Shown: positions 47,012-55,998, numbered from the stretch's first letter. The stretch: 64,000 nt of DNA from Achromobacter seleniivolatilans (GCF_030864005.1 NZ_CP132976.1:744001-808000); one strand, 5' to 3'. A program made the numbers and translations. The notes: generated by a model not told the origin, from the sequence alone.

Positions 47012-48010
47012 TTAGTTCGTCGTGATCTTGCCGACTTCAATCACGCGCTTCCAGCGGTCATATTCTTCGGCCTGGAACTTCGTGAATTCATCGGGAGTGT
47101 TTCCGACGATCTCGAAACCCAGTTCAAGCAGCTTGGGCTTGATGGCGGGGTCGTTCAGGCTTTCGACAATCGCGCCACGAAGCTTGTCGCGTATGGCGGT
47201 GGGCAGTCCTTTCGGTGCGGCAAACGCCTGCCAGGACGTGACCGTTACGCCTTTAAGACCCAGTTCTTCCATCGTGGGCACGTCGGGCAGCAGAGGAGAG
47301 CGCTTGGCGCTGGTGACGGCCAGCGCGCGCAACTTGCCGGACTGTATGTGCGTGAGGCATGTGTTGATGTTTGAGAAGGACGCATCCACTTGGCCGCCGA
47401 GCAGATCGACGATCGCAGGCGCGCCGCCCTTATAAGGGATGTGCGTTCCCTCGGTCTGCGTTTCCTGCCAGAACAGCGCAGCGGTCAAGTGATCCGATGT
47501 GCCGTTGCCCGCAGACGCGAACGTCATCTTGCCAGGATTGGCCTTGAGGTACGCCATGACTTCTTTCAAGGAATTGAATGGCGACTTCGCGTTGACGACC
47601 AAGACATTGGGCGCCTGGACGGCAACGGTGATGTAGTCAAAATCCTTGCGCGGGTCGTAACCGGGGTTGGCGACCAGGTGGGGTGAAATGACGAACGGAC
47701 CGAGCGACGAAACAAGAATGGTGCTGCCATCGGGCGCTGCGCGTTTTGCATAGGCGGCGCCCATCGTGCCGCCCGCTCCGGGCTTGTTCTCGGTGACGAA
47801 CGTGCCGCCCAGCTTTTCCCCGACCTTTTGGGCAACTGTCCGGGCGATGAGGTCCGTGGAACCTCCTGGCGGGAACGGCACCAGGAAAGTCACGGGTTTG
47901 TTGGGCCATGCGGCTGCGGCGGCCGCCGTTGCGGCGTCGGCCGCCGTGGCGACCGTGGGCGCCGCAATGGCGGCGCTCAGGGCGAGCAGGATTGGGATCA
48001 GGCGTTTCAT
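47012..48010 (-). CDS. Bug family tripartite tricarboxylate transporter substrate-binding protein
   Basis: A 332-residue periplasmic receptor. The signal peptide ends near residue 23 (ATAADA), followed by an Ala-rich linker. WPNKPVTFLVPFPPGGSTDLIAR near 36-58 is the Bug signature. GGAGAC precedes the ATG. Bug proteins bind carboxylates for TctAB-type transporters; TctA and TctB are not in the window, so it relies on a transporter elsewhere. Placed after a talarate/galactarate dehydratase, it may bind a hexarate sugar diacid. Confidence 0.92.
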   Translation of the reverse strand: MKRLIPILLALSAAIAAPTVATAADAATAAAAAAWPNKPVTFLVPFPPGGSTDLIARTVAQKVGEKLGGTFVTENKPGAGGTMGAAYAKRAAPDGSTILVSSLGPFVISPHLVANPGYDPRKDFDYITVAVQAPNVLVVNAKSPFNSLKEVMAYLKANPGKMTFASAGNGTSDHLTAALFWQETQTEGTHIPYKGGAPAIVDLLGGQVDASFSNINTCLTHIQSGKLRALAVTSAKRSPLLPDVPTMEELGLKGVTVTSWQAFAAPKGLPTAIRDKLRGAIVESLNDPAIKPKLLELGFEIVGNTPDEFTKFQAEEYDRWKRVIEVGKITTN

Positions 48011-48096
48011 CTAAGGTGTCTCCTCAACAATGGCGTCGGTGCGCTCGAATAATTTGTGTTCCCGCAGGTCGCGGGATTGAAACGGCGGTGATGCGC

Positions 48097-49239
48097 TCAG
48101 GCGCGCTTGCCCACCTCGACTTGCTCGCGGGTCCAGGCGCGGGCTTGATCGGTCAGCGTCAGTCCGAGGCCCGGCCGGTTGGGCACCAGCATGCGGCCAT
48201 CGCGCGTTTCCAGGCGTTCGTGGAATAGGGGTTCCAGCCAGTCGAAATGCTCGACCCAAGGTTCGGTCGGGTAGATCGCCGCAAGGTGCACATGCAATTC
48301 CATCGCGAAGTGGGGTGCCAGCATCAAACCTGCGCTGTCGGCTTGCGACAGAATTTTGAGGAAGGGCGTAATGCCGCCAACGCGGGGTGCGTCGGGCTGG
48401 ATGTAGTCGGCGCCGCGGTGGCGGATCAGATCGCCATGTTCGGCCGCGCTTGTAAGCATTTCACCGGTGGCGATAGGCGTGTCGAACGCGGCGGCGAGCG
48501 CCGCGTGTCCTTCGTGGTCGTAGGCGTCCAGAGGCTCTTCGATCCAGACCAGATCAAACTGTTCAAAAATGCGGCACATGCGTTGCGCGGTAGGGCGGTC
48601 CCATTGCTGATTGGCGTCGACCATCAGCGGGACGTCGTCACCCAGATGCTTGCGCACGGCTTCCACGCGGCGGATGTCCAATTTGCGGTCCGGCTGGCCT
48701 ACCTTGAGTTTGATGCCGCCGATTCCTTTCTCGCGGGATGCCGACGCATTCACCAGCAACTGCTCGGTCGGCGTATGGAGAAAGCCGCCCGACGTGTTGT
48801 AGCAAGCGACCGAATCGCGATAGGCGCCCAGCAGTTTCGCCAGCGGCAGGTTGGCACGGCGGGCCTTCAGGTCGTAGAGCGCCACGTCAAAGGCCGCGAT
48901 GGCCTGGGTCGACAGGCCGCTGCGGCCAACGGATGCGCCGGCCCAAGCCAGTTTTACCCACAGACGGCCGATGTCGCTGGGATCTTCGCCCAATAAAACC
49001 GGCGCAATTTCCTTGGCGTGTGCGAACTGCCCCGGACCACCGGCGCGTTTCGAGTAGCTGATGCCCAGGCCCTCATGGCCGTCCTTGGTCTGTAGCTCGA
49101 CGAAAAGAAGCGCGACCTCGGTCATCGGTTTCTGGCGGCCAGTCAGCACTTTGGCGTCGCTGATCGGTGTAGCCAGTGGCAGGTAGCAGGAAGAAATGCG
49201 CATCCAGCTGATGCTGTCGGGGGCTAGGGATGGGTTCAT
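48097..49239 (-). CDS. L-talarate/galactarate dehydratase (enolase superfamily)
   Basis: A 380-residue mandelate-racemase-subgroup protein, starting at 49239 behind GAGGTC. I recognise close similarity to Salmonella L-talarate/galactarate dehydratase: ATPISDAKVLTGRQKP near residue 28, the YNTSGGFLHTP segment, catalytic Lys-x-Lys in GGIKLKVGQP near 187, metal ligands in VDANQQWD, WIEEPLDAYD and TGEMLT, and His in APHFAMELH near 320. It would dehydrate the hexarate to 5-keto-4-deoxyglucarate. No aldolase for that product is in the window. Divergent LacI gene and paired operators suggest substrate-induced expression. Confidence 0.92.
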   Translation of the reverse strand: MNPSLAPDSISWMRISSCYLPLATPISDAKVLTGRQKPMTEVALLFVELQTKDGHEGLGISYSKRAGGPGQFAHAKEIAPVLLGEDPSDIGRLWVKLAWAGASVGRSGLSTQAIAAFDVALYDLKARRANLPLAKLLGAYRDSVACYNTSGGFLHTPTEQLLVNASASREKGIGGIKLKVGQPDRKLDIRRVEAVRKHLGDDVPLMVDANQQWDRPTAQRMCRIFEQFDLVWIEEPLDAYDHEGHAALAAAFDTPIATGEMLTSAAEHGDLIRHRGADYIQPDAPRVGGITPFLKILSQADSAGLMLAPHFAMELHVHLAAIYPTEPWVEHFDWLEPLFHERLETRDGRMLVPNRPGLGLTLTDQARAWTREQVEVGKRA

Positions 49240-49283
49240 GGAGACCTCAAGAGGTTGGGACTGGCGACGTTGCAATGCGGATG

Positions 49284-49295
49284 GACAACGTTGTC
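49284..49295. promoter_or_regulatory. Candidate LacI operator, copy 1
   Basis: GACAACGTTGTC is a perfect 12-base palindrome with the central CG typical of LacI-family operators. It lies 45 bases before the dehydratase start. The 20-base context from TGGACAACG to the T-run recurs inverted, with one change, at copy 2. Confidence 0.75.
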
Positions 49296-49393
49296 ATTTT
49301 TGGGGAAAAAATGCGCACTGGGCTGTGGCGCGAGGAATAAGGGCCGTATCGGACGGCATCCTCGCAAAAGTTCAGTGCGTCGCTGGGAAAAAT

Positions 49394-49405
49394 GATAACG
49401 TTGTC
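49394..49405. promoter_or_regulatory. Candidate LacI operator, copy 2
   Basis: GATAACGTTGTC differs from copy 1 by one base and lies in inverted orientation, 110 bases centre to centre and 56 bases before the lacI-type gene. Spacing near a whole number of helical turns would allow looping between the two. Confidence 0.72.
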
Positions 49406-49460
49406 CAAATGCTCCCGCAAACTGTTTTCTTGCTGGTAATTTCCCTAATCCCACCGTTGC

Positions 49461-50462
49461 ATGTCCTCCATCAAACAGAAGTCGATCACCCTGCATGACG
49501 TCGCCCGCGAGGCTGGCGTTTCGCTCATTACCGCGTCGCGGGCGCTAGGCAACCCTGACCGCGTTTCCGAGAAAACGGTGGCGCGAGTGCAGGCCGCCGC
49601 CGATGCCATTGGCTATATCCCCAACCTGCTTGCGGGCGGACTCAAGTCGCGCCGCAGCCGGACGGTTGCCGCCCTTGTGCCCATTATTTCCGTGCAGCAG
49701 TTTTTGCCGACGATCGAGGCGTTGACCGCAATGCTGGACCGCGAGGGGTATCAGCTATTGCTGGGACAGACGGGTTACGACCGCGCGCGCGAAGCGGCAT
49801 TGCTGAACTCCATGGTTGGCCGTCAGGTCGATGGCATCGTGATGGCTGGCCTGCTTGACGACACGCCCGCAAAGGCCCGGATACGGGCGGCGGGCATCCC
49901 GGTGGTGGAAACGTGGGACATCACCGACGATCCGTTCGATATGCTCGTCGGCTTCTCGCATCTAGGCGTGGGCCGAGCCGTTGCGGACTATTTTCTGGCC
50001 AAGGGATGGACGCGCTTTGGAGTGGCGACGGGCGACGACAAGCGGGCCTTGATACGGCGGCAGGGCTTTGTGGATCGTATCGGCCATGATGTGCCCACAG
50101 CGGCCGTGCCCGCGCCCAGCAACCTCGGGTCGGGCCGCCAGGCGGGCGCTGAACTTCTTACGAAAGACCCATCAATACGGGCGATCTTTTGCAGCTCCGA
50201 CACGCTTGCGGAAGGCGTGCTGACAGAGGCGCGCGTGCGTGGCTTGCGAGTTCCAGAGGACTTAGCCGTGTGCGGATTCGGCGGTACCAGTTTCTCAGGC
50301 CACCTTGCGCCCACGCTTACGACCGTGCACGTGGATGGCTCGCGGATAGGCTCGGAAGCTGGCCGCATTCTTCTTGCGCGATGCCGGGGAGAGACGCCGG
50401 AGGAACCGTTCATCGATGTCGGTTTTCGCGTCATAGAAAGGGAATCGACGGCGGGGCGGTGA
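49461..50462 (+). CDS. LacI family transcriptional regulator (GntR/hexarate-type)
   Basis: A 333-residue regulator. The helix-turn-helix TLHDVAREAGVSLITASRALG lies at about residues 10-30 and the hinge helix near 50-60; the effector domain follows. It is divergent from the dehydratase, and two near-identical palindromes in the shared region are its likely operators. Most simply a repressor relieved by the sugar acid or its product. Confidence 0.92.
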   Translation: MSSIKQKSITLHDVAREAGVSLITASRALGNPDRVSEKTVARVQAAADAIGYIPNLLAGGLKSRRSRTVAALVPIISVQQFLPTIEALTAMLDREGYQLLLGQTGYDRAREAALLNSMVGRQVDGIVMAGLLDDTPAKARIRAAGIPVVETWDITDDPFDMLVGFSHLGVGRAVADYFLAKGWTRFGVATGDDKRALIRRQGFVDRIGHDVPTAAVPAPSNLGSGRQAGAELLTKDPSIRAIFCSSDTLAEGVLTEARVRGLRVPEDLAVCGFGGTSFSGHLAPTLTTVHVDGSRIGSEAGRILLARCRGETPEEPFIDVGFRVIERESTAGR

Positions 50463-50580
50463 TGGTGGGGTGAGCGGCCGCCCCTAATGGATAAAGCGAT
50501 TCACTTGCCCGTCCAGACTAGAGCCTTCCGGCCTACGCTTCCTGTTTTCGGAGGCGCATATCACGGGCCGGTGTTTTTGC

Positions 50581-53028
50581 TTGGCGTTCGTTGCGGGCGC
50601 GGGGGTGGTGCAACTTCTGCCGGCGTTGCCGGGGCCAGCGGTCCTGTGGCTGATGTTGGGCATGGGGGTGGGCGCCGGTGTCTGCTGGGTGCGCGTTCAG
50701 TCTGGCGTTTTACGCATCTGCTTTGCGCTGGCGCTGGGATTCCTGGCTGCTTGCTTCAACGCCAGTTTGCAAGCGCATCATCGTCTGGAGGATGCGCTGG
50801 CCGACCTGCATCAAGATCAGGTGTCCCAACTGCTCGTGCGCGTGGCGGAACTGCCGGATGGCGATGAGCGGCATCAGCGGTTTGTGGCCGAACTGGCGGA
50901 ACCTGCGCGGCTTGGCATTCCGTCCCGTATCCAGGTGACGTGGCAGGCGGCGCCTGGGGCGCGGCCCGGTGTGCCGGCGATGGTGCCTGGTCAGGTCTGG
51001 CGTATGGCGCTGGTGTTGCGGCGTCCGCATGGGGTGTTGAATCCGGCGGGGCCTGATGCAGAGGCGCGTATGTTTGCGCGCGGGGTGCGGGCGGTGGGCA
51101 CGGTGCGGGGCAAGCCACGGTTGATTGATGATCAGCCTTGGGCGGGGCTGGGAATTGCCATTGAACGGGCGCGGCACCATGTGCGGGTGGGACTGCGGGC
51201 GGCGTTGGGGGCGCACCGTTATGCGCCGGTGTTGATTGCCTTGGCGATCGGGGATCAGGCGGGCGTGGCGCGGGATGACTGGCGTATTTTCAATCGCAGC
51301 GGAATTACCCATCTTGTGTCGATCAGCGGCATGCACGTCACGTCCATTGCCGGGATTGCGGGCGTGCTGGTGGCGGCGATCTGGCGGCGTGCGCGCTGGC
51401 GCGGTGTGGGATTGGCTGAGCGGACGCCAGCGCGCGTTTCAGGCGGCGCGGCAGCGGCGGTTGTTGCCTTGATGTATTGCTTGCTGGCGGGCTGGGGCGT
51501 GCCCGCACGGCGCACGTTCTTCATGTTGTCGGTTGTGCTGGCTGCGTCGATGTCGCGTCTGCCTCTGACATCCGGGCGGGTGCTGGCGGTTGCTGCGGCG
51601 GGTGTGGTGGCGCTTGATCCGTGGGCGCCGATGTCACCTGGCTTCTGGTTGTCGTTTGGCGCCGTTGCCATCCTGCTGCGTATTGCCAACGCGCCGTTTG
51701 ATGTAGATGCGGGCTGGGTCAAGCGTTGGTCGGCGCGGTTGGGGCAGGCGGCGCGATTGCAGTTGATGGTCACGCTGGCGTTGATGCCGATGCTGGCGTT
51801 TCTGGTGTATCAGGTGTCGTTGGGATCGCCGCTGGCGAATGCGGTGGCGATTCCGTCGGTGACGTTCATTGTGACGCCGCTGGCGCTGCTGTGCGCAGCA
51901 TTGTCTGTGACGCCCGGTGCACAGACGCTGGCCGCTTGGGCAGGGCAGGCGGGGCTGACCGCTTTTGATCTGACGATGACGCCGGTGGCTTGGGTGGGCA
52001 ATGCCAGTTGGGCAAGCGTGGCAGTGGCGGCCGCGCCCTGGCCGTGGTTGCTGGTAGCAGTGGCGGGCATGGTTTGGGCATTGCAGGCGCAAGGCTGGCC
52101 CGCGCGGCATTTAGGGTGGATCTGGATGCTGCCTTTGCTGTGCTGGCGGCCTGATCGCCCTGAGCCGGGCCATTGGCGTATGAGTGCGATGGATGTGGGG
52201 CAGGGCAGCGCCATTTTGGTGGAAACGGCCAGTCAGACGTTGCTGTTCGATGCGGGTCCCCGGCATTACGGCGGCAACGATGCGGGCGAGCGAGTGGTGG
52301 CGCCATTCTTGCAGGCTCGGGGGATTCGGGAGCTGGATGTGATGGTCTTGTCCCATGCCGATCAGGACCACGTGGGCGGTACGCGTTCGGTGCTGGCCGC
52401 TGTGCCCGTGCGGCGCAGCTATGCGTCATTCGATCTGCCGGCATTTGTGCGCCGGGATGCCCGGATGTGGCCGGATCAAAGCGCTGAATCGCCTGCAAAT
52501 CCGGCTGCACTGCCGGCTGCACTGCCGGCTGTACTGCCGGATGAGATGTTGCGCTGTGAACGCGATACGGAGTGGGTGGCGGATGGTGTGGTGTTTACTT
52601 TTCTGCATCCGGCCCAAGGCGGCAGCGACAGCGTGCAAGATCGAAACGCAGACAGCTGTGTGCTGCGCGTGCAGGGGACCAGCCACGCTGTGCTATTGAC
52701 CGGCGATATCGGCGTGGCGCAAGAGCGCGAATTGGCGGCGCGCGGCCTGCCGCCTGCCGATGTGGTGTTGGCGGCTCACCATGGCTCGGCGTCGTCATCG
52801 GGCAGGGATTGGGTGAACGCTGTGCAGGCTGCGCATGTGATTGCGCAGGCCGGCCATTTGAACCGTTTCCGGCATCCTGCCAGCGCGGTGCAGTTGCGCT
52901 GGCTGCGAGCCAACGCCATGTTTTGGCGCAGCGATAGGGATGGCGCGGTGATGGCGGAGTCTATCGGTGGAAGGTTGCGTGTGTGGGCGCAGCGTGATGT
53001 TGGGCAGCGGTACTGGCATGGACGTTAG
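50581..53028 (+). CDS. comEC: DNA internalization competence protein ComEC/Rec2
   Basis: An 815-residue inner-membrane channel protein for single-stranded DNA uptake. It has N-terminal spans, a DUF4131-like region, the Competence domain with ISGMHVTSIAG near residue 246, and a C-terminal metallo-beta-lactamase-like domain with HADQDHVGG near 590 and AAHHGSASSS near 725. The start is uncertain: the frame is open only from 50488 and has no ATG or GTG before the TTG at 50581, which lacks a clear ribosome site. A start in another frame with a sequencing or real frameshift cannot be excluded. Confidence 0.9.
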   Translation: MAFVAGAGVVQLLPALPGPAVLWLMLGMGVGAGVCWVRVQSGVLRICFALALGFLAACFNASLQAHHRLEDALADLHQDQVSQLLVRVAELPDGDERHQRFVAELAEPARLGIPSRIQVTWQAAPGARPGVPAMVPGQVWRMALVLRRPHGVLNPAGPDAEARMFARGVRAVGTVRGKPRLIDDQPWAGLGIAIERARHHVRVGLRAALGAHRYAPVLIALAIGDQAGVARDDWRIFNRSGITHLVSISGMHVTSIAGIAGVLVAAIWRRARWRGVGLAERTPARVSGGAAAAVVALMYCLLAGWGVPARRTFFMLSVVLAASMSRLPLTSGRVLAVAAAGVVALDPWAPMSPGFWLSFGAVAILLRIANAPFDVDAGWVKRWSARLGQAARLQLMVTLALMPMLAFLVYQVSLGSPLANAVAIPSVTFIVTPLALLCAALSVTPGAQTLAAWAGQAGLTAFDLTMTPVAWVGNASWASVAVAAAPWPWLLVAVAGMVWALQAQGWPARHLGWIWMLPLLCWRPDRPEPGHWRMSAMDVGQGSAILVETASQTLLFDAGPRHYGGNDAGERVVAPFLQARGIRELDVMVLSHADQDHVGGTRSVLAAVPVRRSYASFDLPAFVRRDARMWPDQSAESPANPAALPAALPAVLPDEMLRCERDTEWVADGVVFTFLHPAQGGSDSVQDRNADSCVLRVQGTSHAVLLTGDIGVAQERELAARGLPPADVVLAAHHGSASSSGRDWVNAVQAAHVIAQAGHLNRFRHPASAVQLRWLRANAMFWRSDRDGAVMAESIGGRLRVWAQRDVGQRYWHGR
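52505..52540 (+). repeat. Three tandem 12-base repeats in comEC
   Basis: CTGCACTGCCGG occurs twice, then once with one change, in frame, encoding Ala-Ala-Leu-Pro type units just after the HADQDHVGG half of the nuclease-like domain. Copy number could vary by slippage in 4-residue steps without breaking the frame. Confidence 0.8.
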
Positions 53029-53069
53029 CGCGGTGGATCTACTTCACGCGATGCTTAAGTTACCGGTAG

Positions 53070-54455
53070 TCATGCGGCTAACGCCCGCGCTAGCGCTTTG
53101 AAGATTTTGTCATCGCCGCATTGAGCCACGTTGAATCGCAGGAAGTCACCTGCGGTCAGCGATTGGCTGAAGGCATTGCCCGGCGCCAGCACCACGCCGT
53201 CATTCAAACAGGCGCGGGCGACAGCCGCTGCGTCGGCCCCTTGCGGCAAGCGGCACCACAGGAACATGCCGGCTTGGGGAACAAGCCATGGCGTAATGCC
53301 GATCTTGGACAAGCGGGCGGCGGTGCGCTCGCGGGCCTCTGCCAGTTTGGTGCGTACCGCTTCCATATGCTTGCGATAGCTGCTGTCGGTCAGCGCGGTC
53401 AACAGAATGTCGGCGGCAAGCCTTCCGCCGCCAAAGCTGGTGGCGATTTTCAGGTCGGCCAGCGCGTCGATCCAATCGGCGCGTCCGGCTATGTAGCCGC
53501 AGCGCACAGAAGCCGAGACCGTCTTTGAAAAACTGCCGATATGGATGACGCGGGACAGGCCATCAAACGCGGCCAGCCGGGCCGACGGGTGGGTTTCGAA
53601 GTCGGCGAAGATGTCGTCTTCAACGATGATCAGGTCTGTGCCGTCGGCGGCTTTCAACAGACGATGCGCGGTAACAGGCGATAGTGTTGCGCCCGTTGGG
53701 TTGTGTATGCCTGAATTGGTGATGTACAGCCTGGGCGAGTGTTGCTGCAAGGCCCGGGCAAAGGCGTCGACATCGGGTCCGTTGGGTGTGTAAGGCACGC
53801 CCGCCACGTTCACCCTGTGCGCCCTGAGCAGCGAATGGAAATTGAAGTAGCAGGGGTCGTCGACCAATACGGTGTCGCCGGGTTCCAGCAGAAAGCGGCA
53901 GATCAGGTCGATGGCCTGCGTGCCGGATTCTGCCAGCATGATCTGTTCTGGATGCGCGTCCATGCCGTTGGCGGCCATGCGGCGGGCCAGCAATTGGCGC
54001 AGGCCGGGGTGGCCTAGCGGCGTGGCGTATTCCGTCAGCAGGGCGCTGTCGGCGCGTGCCATGGCGCGCAAGGCGCGGCGTACCCCGGCTTCGTGCATCC
54101 AGTCTGGAGGCAGCCAGCCGCATCCGGGTTTCAAGGTGGAGGCATCGCGTTCCAGCGATTGGCGCGAGAGCCATAGGGGGTCAACCTCGCGTTCCAGTCT
54201 TGGCTCAATTGCCGCCAGCGCCAGCGGCCTGACGGGGCCGGCTACGTAAAAGCCCGATCCGGGGCGGGACGTGATGGCGCCTTCGGCGGCCAAACGCTCG
54301 TAGGCTTCGACCACGGTTGATACCGATAGCCGCATGGTTTTGGCCTGGGCGCGCACGGATGGCAAACGCATGCCGGGGGTGTAGGCACGGGCATTTATGC
54401 CTGCGCGTACGGCGTCCATCACGGCATCGACGCGGGTTCCGGCTGCTTTGCTCAT
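53070..54455 (-). CDS. MocR/PdxR-type regulator (GntR helix-turn-helix plus aminotransferase fold)
   Basis: A 461-residue fusion from the ATG at 54455. Residues 1-75 form a GntR winged helix (LSVSTVVEAYERLAAEG), and the rest a fold-type I PLP domain with EDDIFADFE near 310 and the PLP lysine in GSFSKTVSASVR near 337. Members sense PLP or amino compounds and act as regulators. It is divergent from the exporter at 54580 and probably controls it through direct repeats in the gap. An upstream start at 54710 would overlap that gene. Confidence 0.9.
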   Translation of the reverse strand: MSKAAGTRVDAVMDAVRAGINARAYTPGMRLPSVRAQAKTMRLSVSTVVEAYERLAAEGAITSRPGSGFYVAGPVRPLALAAIEPRLEREVDPLWLSRQSLERDASTLKPGCGWLPPDWMHEAGVRRALRAMARADSALLTEYATPLGHPGLRQLLARRMAANGMDAHPEQIMLAESGTQAIDLICRFLLEPGDTVLVDDPCYFNFHSLLRAHRVNVAGVPYTPNGPDVDAFARALQQHSPRLYITNSGIHNPTGATLSPVTAHRLLKAADGTDLIIVEDDIFADFETHPSARLAAFDGLSRVIHIGSFSKTVSASVRCGYIAGRADWIDALADLKIATSFGGGRLAADILLTALTDSSYRKHMEAVRTKLAEARERTAARLSKIGITPWLVPQAGMFLWCRLPQGADAAAVARACLNDGVVLAPGNAFSQSLTAGDFLRFNVAQCGDDKIFKALARALAA

Positions 54456-54470
54456 TCTGAGACTCCAATC

Positions 54471-54514
54471 TGTACTGATAAATACAACATAACAGTTCTT
54501 TTTTATTGTACTGA
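54471..54514. promoter_or_regulatory. Candidate MocR operator, paired direct repeats
   Basis: TGTACTGA occurs at 54471-54478 and again in the same orientation at 54507-54514, 36 bases apart, in the divergent promoter of the MocR-type regulator and the DMT exporter. MocR proteins commonly bind direct repeats, which supports but does not prove the call. Confidence 0.5.
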
Positions 54515-54579
54515 AGTGTTCCTGGAAATCCGCCTGGCCGGCTGCTCTACTACTAGCCAATTCCACTGGAGTATTTTTG

Positions 54580-55443
54580 ATGGACAAGGCGGCTAGCGGT
54601 TGGGTCAACGGCTTTATTGGCGTGGCGATATTTGCGGGGTCGTTACCGGCTACGCGTGCTGCCGTTGCGGATTTCGATCCCACTTTCTTGACGGGAGCGC
54701 GCGCGACCATTGCGGCCGTATTGGCGCTGGCGCTGTTGGTTGTGATGCGTCAACGCCGGCCGGAAAGGAACGATATCGTGCCGCTGATTGTTGTGGCGCT
54801 GGGCGTGGTCGTGGGCTTTCCGTTGCTGACGGCGCTGGCCTTGCAGCATGTGTCGTCGGCGCATTCCATCGTGTTCGTCGGGTTATTGCCTTTGTGTACG
54901 GCCATCTTCGGTGTGTTGCGAGGCGGCGAGCGTCCGCGGCCGGCGTTCTGGGTTTTCTCTTTGCTGGGCAGTGCGTTCGTGGTGGGGTTTGCCGCCACAG
55001 GAGGAATCGAGGCGTCGATTCAAGGCGATCTGCTGATGCTGGCCGCCGTGGTGGTGTGCGGATTGGGTTACGCGGAAGGCGCGCGGCTGTCTCGCAAATT
55101 GGGCGGCTGGCAAGTGATCAGCTGGGCGCTGGTGTTGTCTTTGCCGGTCATGGTGCCGGTTGCATTGCTGACCTGGCCGGCGTCGTTTGATTCTGTGGGT
55201 ATGCCCGCCTGGATCGGCCTGGCTTATGTCTCGGTGTTCAGCATGCTGATCGGTTTTGTGTTTTGGTATCGCGGCCTGGTGCAGGGCGGCATTGCGGCCG
55301 TGGGCCAACTGCAACTGTTTCAGCCCTTTATGGGGCTGGGGCTGGCCGCGCTGCTGTTGCACGAGGCCGTCAGCTGGGGAATGCTGGTGGCAACGCTGGC
55401 GGCGGTGCTCTGCGTGGCGGGCGCCAAGAAGTTCGCCGTATAG
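54580..55443 (+). CDS. DMT superfamily transporter (EamA type)
   Basis: A 287-residue protein with about ten spans in two EamA repeats. The ATG at 54580 follows TGGAG. EamA proteins export amino acids and metabolites. Its divergent partner is a MocR regulator, a common pairing, so it is probably induced by the regulator's amino ligand. The exported molecule is unknown. Confidence 0.88.
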   Translation: MDKAASGWVNGFIGVAIFAGSLPATRAAVADFDPTFLTGARATIAAVLALALLVVMRQRRPERNDIVPLIVVALGVVVGFPLLTALALQHVSSAHSIVFVGLLPLCTAIFGVLRGGERPRPAFWVFSLLGSAFVVGFAATGGIEASIQGDLLMLAAVVVCGLGYAEGARLSRKLGGWQVISWALVLSLPVMVPVALLTWPASFDSVGMPAWIGLAYVSVFSMLIGFVFWYRGLVQGGIAAVGQLQLFQPFMGLGLAALLLHEAVSWGMLVATLAAVLCVAGAKKFAV

Positions 55444-55466
55444 CCAAAGCCAGCCGCATCCGCCTA

Positions 55467-55910
55467 TTAGGACCGGTCTTCTTTCTTCGTGCTTTTGATG
55501 CGCGGGGCGGCAGGAGCGGGCGGGGCAGGGTTGGGCTGGTAGTCAGCAACCACGTATCGGATTGGCAGCGATACGGCTTGTTTGACGGGCTCCATGTCGC
55601 TGGTAAATGCGGGCAGGCGCCCGGCGCGCTGGACCATGGCGATGGTGGCTTTGTCTACGCTTACGTTGCCGGATGACTTGTTAACGGTGACTGTTTCCAC
55701 ATCGCCGTTGGGCAGAATGTCGATGCGCAGGGTTAGCGTCATATTCGTGTCTGCGCGCAGCGCTTCGCGGGGCACGGTGATCTTGCTCTGCAATTGACGA
55801 GCGACCGCAGTGTTCCATTCGGCATGCGTGCTGATTGGCTGAGCCAGCGCGGGGGCGGACAGGCACAGGGCCAAGGCAGGGAGGTTGAACGCGCGCAACC
55901 GCCAATTCAT
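55467..55910 (-). CDS. Short TonB C-terminal domain protein with signal peptide
   Basis: A 147-residue protein from the ATG at 55910. A signal peptide ends near residue 23 (PALAQPIS). The mature part resembles the TonB C-terminal domain (LRIDILPNGDVETVTVNKSSG near 61-81, then the ATIAMVQRAGRLPAF segment). It lacks the N-terminal anchor and proline-rich linker of true TonB, so it cannot couple to ExbBD as TonB does; the C-terminal tail is Pro-rich and basic. Function unknown. Confidence 0.75.
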   Translation of the reverse strand: MNWRLRAFNLPALALCLSAPALAQPISTHAEWNTAVARQLQSKITVPREALRADTNMTLTLRIDILPNGDVETVTVNKSSGNVSVDKATIAMVQRAGRLPAFTSDMEPVKQAVSLPIRYVVADYQPNPAPPAPAAPRIKSTKKEDRS

Positions 55911-55998
55911 TGAATGACATCCTGAAAATTCTGCACTCGACGGTATGCCGGACAGATACCCGGGCAGCATAACCGAGAGGCGTCCGCGTACTACGCAG

